Source: Oscillospiraceae bacterium
GTDB taxonomy: Bacteria > Bacillota > Clostridia > Oscillospirales > Ruminococcaceae
Length of the DNA stretch: 64,000 nt
Assembly (NCBI GenBank): GCA_016296505.1
Contig: JAEDJD010000002.1
Span: 1 to 64,000 of the forward strand
Reading direction: 5' to 3'
Positions 62,247-64,000 of the stretch are shown here, piece by piece. The notes beneath the pieces were generated by a model that saw only the letters and a program-made list of their open reading frames with translations, was not told the origin of the DNA and made no database searches. The first letter of the stretch is position 1, and every line of letters begins with the position of its first letter. The translations under genes were made by a program, and so were the position numbers.

Positions 62247-63122
62247 TCATTGTTCATGCCGAGATTTTGCAGGACTATTTATCGAAAGCTGCGGATACGG
62301 TATCTCGATTCCAGCTTCGTCAAAGGAAGCCTTGACGGATTCCAACAGCTTTGACGGCGCGCCGAAATAATCGCTTTGATCCACCCAGAATAATGCGGTC
62401 AGCGTGACGCCATTCGCTCCAAGCTCTGTGACCGCGATGCTCGGCTGCGGTTCTTTTTTCGTCACAGCAAGCGATTGAACTGCTTCCATCATAATGTCCT
62501 TTGCAACGCTCAGGTCAGTCTGATAGGATACCGTAACCGGAACACTGACGCGCAGCGTGCCGTTCTGAGAAAGATTCTGAAGCGCGCCCGAAGCGACAAG
62601 ACTATTCGGCAGATAGACCGTCCGATTATCCAGCGTGACAAGCGTCGTATAAAGAATAGATACTTCTTTTACAAAACCGGCGTCCGTGCCGATCATGATA
62701 TAGTCGCCGCTTTCAAACGGCTTTGCAAACAAGATGATAAAACCGCCTGCAAGATTGGACAGACTGTTCTGCAGCGCCAGTCCGATTGCAAGTCCCGCTG
62801 CGCCTACAACCGCTACAATCGACGCCATCGGCACGCCCAGTATCGAAAGACAAATGATAATCAGCAGCGTATAAAGCAGAATCCGAATGAGTGATTTGCC
62901 GAATCCGGACGCGGTTGCATTGATTTTTGCCCGACTCATCGTATGACCAATCATTTTATTGATACATCCTGCGAGCAGCATTCCAATCAAAAATACAATC
63001 AGTGAAAGTATCAGCGTCGGCAGAAAATCTATGAGCTTCTGCCACATTCCGGCAATCAAACCTGTCGTTTGCGCAAGCGCTTCCTGACCGGCTTCAAGCT
63101 GTGCTTCAATTTGAGATTCCAT
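62247..63122 (-). CDS. Small-conductance mechanosensitive channel (MscS family)
   Basis: 291 residues. Three hydrophobic segments: about 27-50 (LIDFLPTLILSLIVFLIGMLLAG), 75-95 (ILLYTLLIIICLSILG) and the pore helix 98-130 (ASIVAVVGAAGLAIGLALQNSLSNLAGGFIILF) with the Gly/Ala pattern and the QNSLSNLAGG motif of MscS. The beta domain PFESGDYIMIGTDAGFVKEVSILYTTLVTLDNRTVYLPNS is canonical. It opens under membrane tension in hypo-osmotic shock. Its ATG overlaps the upstream stop (TAATG), coupling it to the phosphoesterase. Confidence 0.94.
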   Translation of the reverse strand: MESQIEAQLEAGQEALAQTTGLIAGMWQKLIDFLPTLILSLIVFLIGMLLAGCINKMIGHTMSRAKINATASGFGKSLIRILLYTLLIIICLSILGVPMASIVAVVGAAGLAIGLALQNSLSNLAGGFIILFAKPFESGDYIMIGTDAGFVKEVSILYTTLVTLDNRTVYLPNSLVASGALQNLSQNGTLRVSVPVTVSYQTDLSVAKDIMMEAVQSLAVTKKEPQPSIAVTELGANGVTLTALFWVDQSDYFGAPSKLLESVKASFDEAGIEIPYPQLSINSPAKSRHEQ

Positions 63123-63877
63123 TATACATTCTCCTCGGTTTCATCCGGCATATCCGGTACGTCTGCTATTGGCGCGGACGGATCATATTGCGCTGAAATC
63201 GCTTTGCCGCGCGTATCGTCCAGCGGATTCAATTCATCGAATACCGCATAGTATTTCAGCGGAACATAGCGGTTCAGATGACATTTTCCAAAATACCACT
63301 GCTGAAAACGACACATCTGCGTCAGATCTTCAAAAAATGCATGAACCTCAAGGCGCTGCATCATATCCACGCGCAGACAGTCTTTCAATGACGCCGGCGG
63401 CTCATGCGTAATGATGTAATCCACCGTGTTTTCATAGACTTTGAGATTTTCAGCGGCATGAATGATTTCTTCATAGGTCGGCTGCTCCTGCTCCCACCAG
63501 TTTTCGGCGGTACGGAATTCAAAATCCTGACTGTGTCCGCCGCCAAATGTAAAAAAGCGTTTTCCGCATATCGTATAGATTTCTCCGCGCATCAGATGAA
63601 TCAGATTCGGTGCGATTACACGCGCAGTTCCGCCGTTCCATTCCTGCGTCGGGTATTTTTCCAGCATATCATAATTTTCGTGGCAGCCGTCCACGAATGC
63701 TACCGTATATTTCAGCTCCGTCAGCTTTTTGCGGAATTTCTGCTCCTGCTTGGAGTCGTTCCAGAAAAAGCCGAAATCACCGCAGACAATCACGACATCA
63801 TTCGCGTCTGCCTTTTTTAAGAGCGAATTCTGGAATCTGGAAAAGTCACCGTGCGTATCTCCGGTCACATATACCAT
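63122..63877 (-). CDS. Calcineurin-like metallophosphoesterase
   Basis: 251 residues. Metal-binding motifs in order: YVTGDTHGDF, VIVCGDFGFFW, FVDGCHENYDML (GNHE-like block as GCHE), IITHEPPAS and FGKCHLNRYV in place of the usual GHxH. No signal peptide; cytoplasmic. Substrate unknown; relatives include YfcE-like phosphodiesterases. AAAGGGG lies about 10 bases before the ATG. Co-translated with the mechanosensitive channel. Confidence 0.88.
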   Translation of the reverse strand: MVYVTGDTHGDFSRFQNSLLKKADANDVVIVCGDFGFFWNDSKQEQKFRKKLTELKYTVAFVDGCHENYDMLEKYPTQEWNGGTARVIAPNLIHLMRGEIYTICGKRFFTFGGGHSQDFEFRTAENWWEQEQPTYEEIIHAAENLKVYENTVDYIITHEPPASLKDCLRVDMMQRLEVHAFFEDLTQMCRFQQWYFGKCHLNRYVPLKYYAVFDELNPLDDTRGKAISAQYDPSAPIADVPDMPDETEENV

Positions 63878-63913
63878 AATCGAAACGTCCCCTTTCTATT
63901 CTCTTTGCAAATA

Positions 63914-64000
63914 TTAGGATTCCAGATCATCCTGCGATACAGCTTTCATTGTCAGACTGATACGTTTCCGTTTGGGATCGGCTTCCAGTACGCGCACACG
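63914..64000 (-). CDS. tex: S1-domain protein, 3' end (Tex-like), partial
   Basis: The last 28 codons of a gene continuing to the right of the window: RVRVLEADPKRKRISLTMKA then a short polar tail. The V-x-V-L-x-x-D-x-x-x-K-R-I-S-L-T-M pattern is the end of an S1 RNA-binding domain, best matching the C-terminus of Tex-type RNA-binding accessory factors. The stop (63914-63916) lies 36 bases upstream of the phosphoesterase start, so they may be one operon. The exact family is uncertain from so short a piece. Confidence 0.5.
   Translation of the reverse strand, partial: RVRVLEADPKRKRISLTMKAVSQDDLES

Noticed and set aside
1..64000. tRNA, rRNA, insertion sequences
   Set aside because: No cloverleaf with GGTTCGAATCC-type arm, no rRNA-like segment and no transposase gene was recognised; short tRNAs could have been missed by eye.

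Overview
The window looks like a chromosomal segment of a spore-forming, fibre-degrading Clostridia, most likely a Ruminococcus-type member of the Oscillospiraceae. This rests on two secreted proteins ending in type I dockerin repeats (an M4 metallopeptidase and a GH5 glycosidase), a pro-sigma-K-like factor, SpoIIR, a CD1247-type protein, a SCIFF peptide, and housekeeping genes with strong AGGAGG-type ribosome sites and TTGACA/TATAAT promoters. No rRNA, tRNA, insertion sequence or CRISPR array was recognised.

Left part (1-16 kb): a partial phage-type holin and a divergent S24/XRE repressor, possibly a prophage edge; the secreted M4-peptidase/NlpC-like/dockerin protein; a leftward zinc-ribbon-ispD-ispF operon; an orphan SCIFF precursor; an ECF sigma factor with a membrane-anchored partner; a leftward CbbX-like AAA ATPase plus cyclophilin; tyrS; and a his segment (hisB-hisH-hisA-hisF) in which HisA carries a C-terminal GNAT acetyltransferase domain.

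Middle (16-40 kb): xylB, a membrane protein coupled to a PcrA/UvrD helicase, an AI-2E-family permease, two zinc-ribbon or acidic conserved proteins, a tandem ATP-grasp pair, a transglutaminase-like lipoprotein, efp, an FMN riboswitch with ribU, sigK, a ClpA/ClpC-type ATPase, a cysteine-rich miniprotein lying antisense to the 3' end of spoIIR, fba, and a TPP-riboswitch-controlled thiamine operon (thiC-S-F-G-H-E-D).

Right-centre (40-56 kb) is the most unusual part, a dense block of signalling genes. It holds a cytidine-deaminase-fold protein co-transcribed with a Cache sensor that has a degenerate GGDEF domain. Next is a five-gene leftward operon encoding a BspA-type LRR protein, a protein kinase with zinc ribbon, a VWA protein, a PP2C phosphatase and a GGYPQQ-repeat protein. 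The kinase, VWA and PP2C genes form a TerY-P-like triad. By my alignment, the N-domain of the repeat protein is a zinc-less relative of the nearby deaminase-fold protein. Two rightward operons follow: a sugar-binding-type lipoprotein with an alanine-rich insert next to a second degenerate-GGDEF sensor, and a DivIVA-like coiled-coil protein next to a sensory-type [FeFe]-hydrogenase-like protein.

Right end (56-64 kb): an AraC regulator divergent from the GH5-dockerin enzyme, NrnA-type DHH phosphoesterase, an XRE-cupin regulator with acyl-CoA synthetase, a metallophosphoesterase overlapping an MscS channel gene, and the 3' end of a Tex-like S1 protein.
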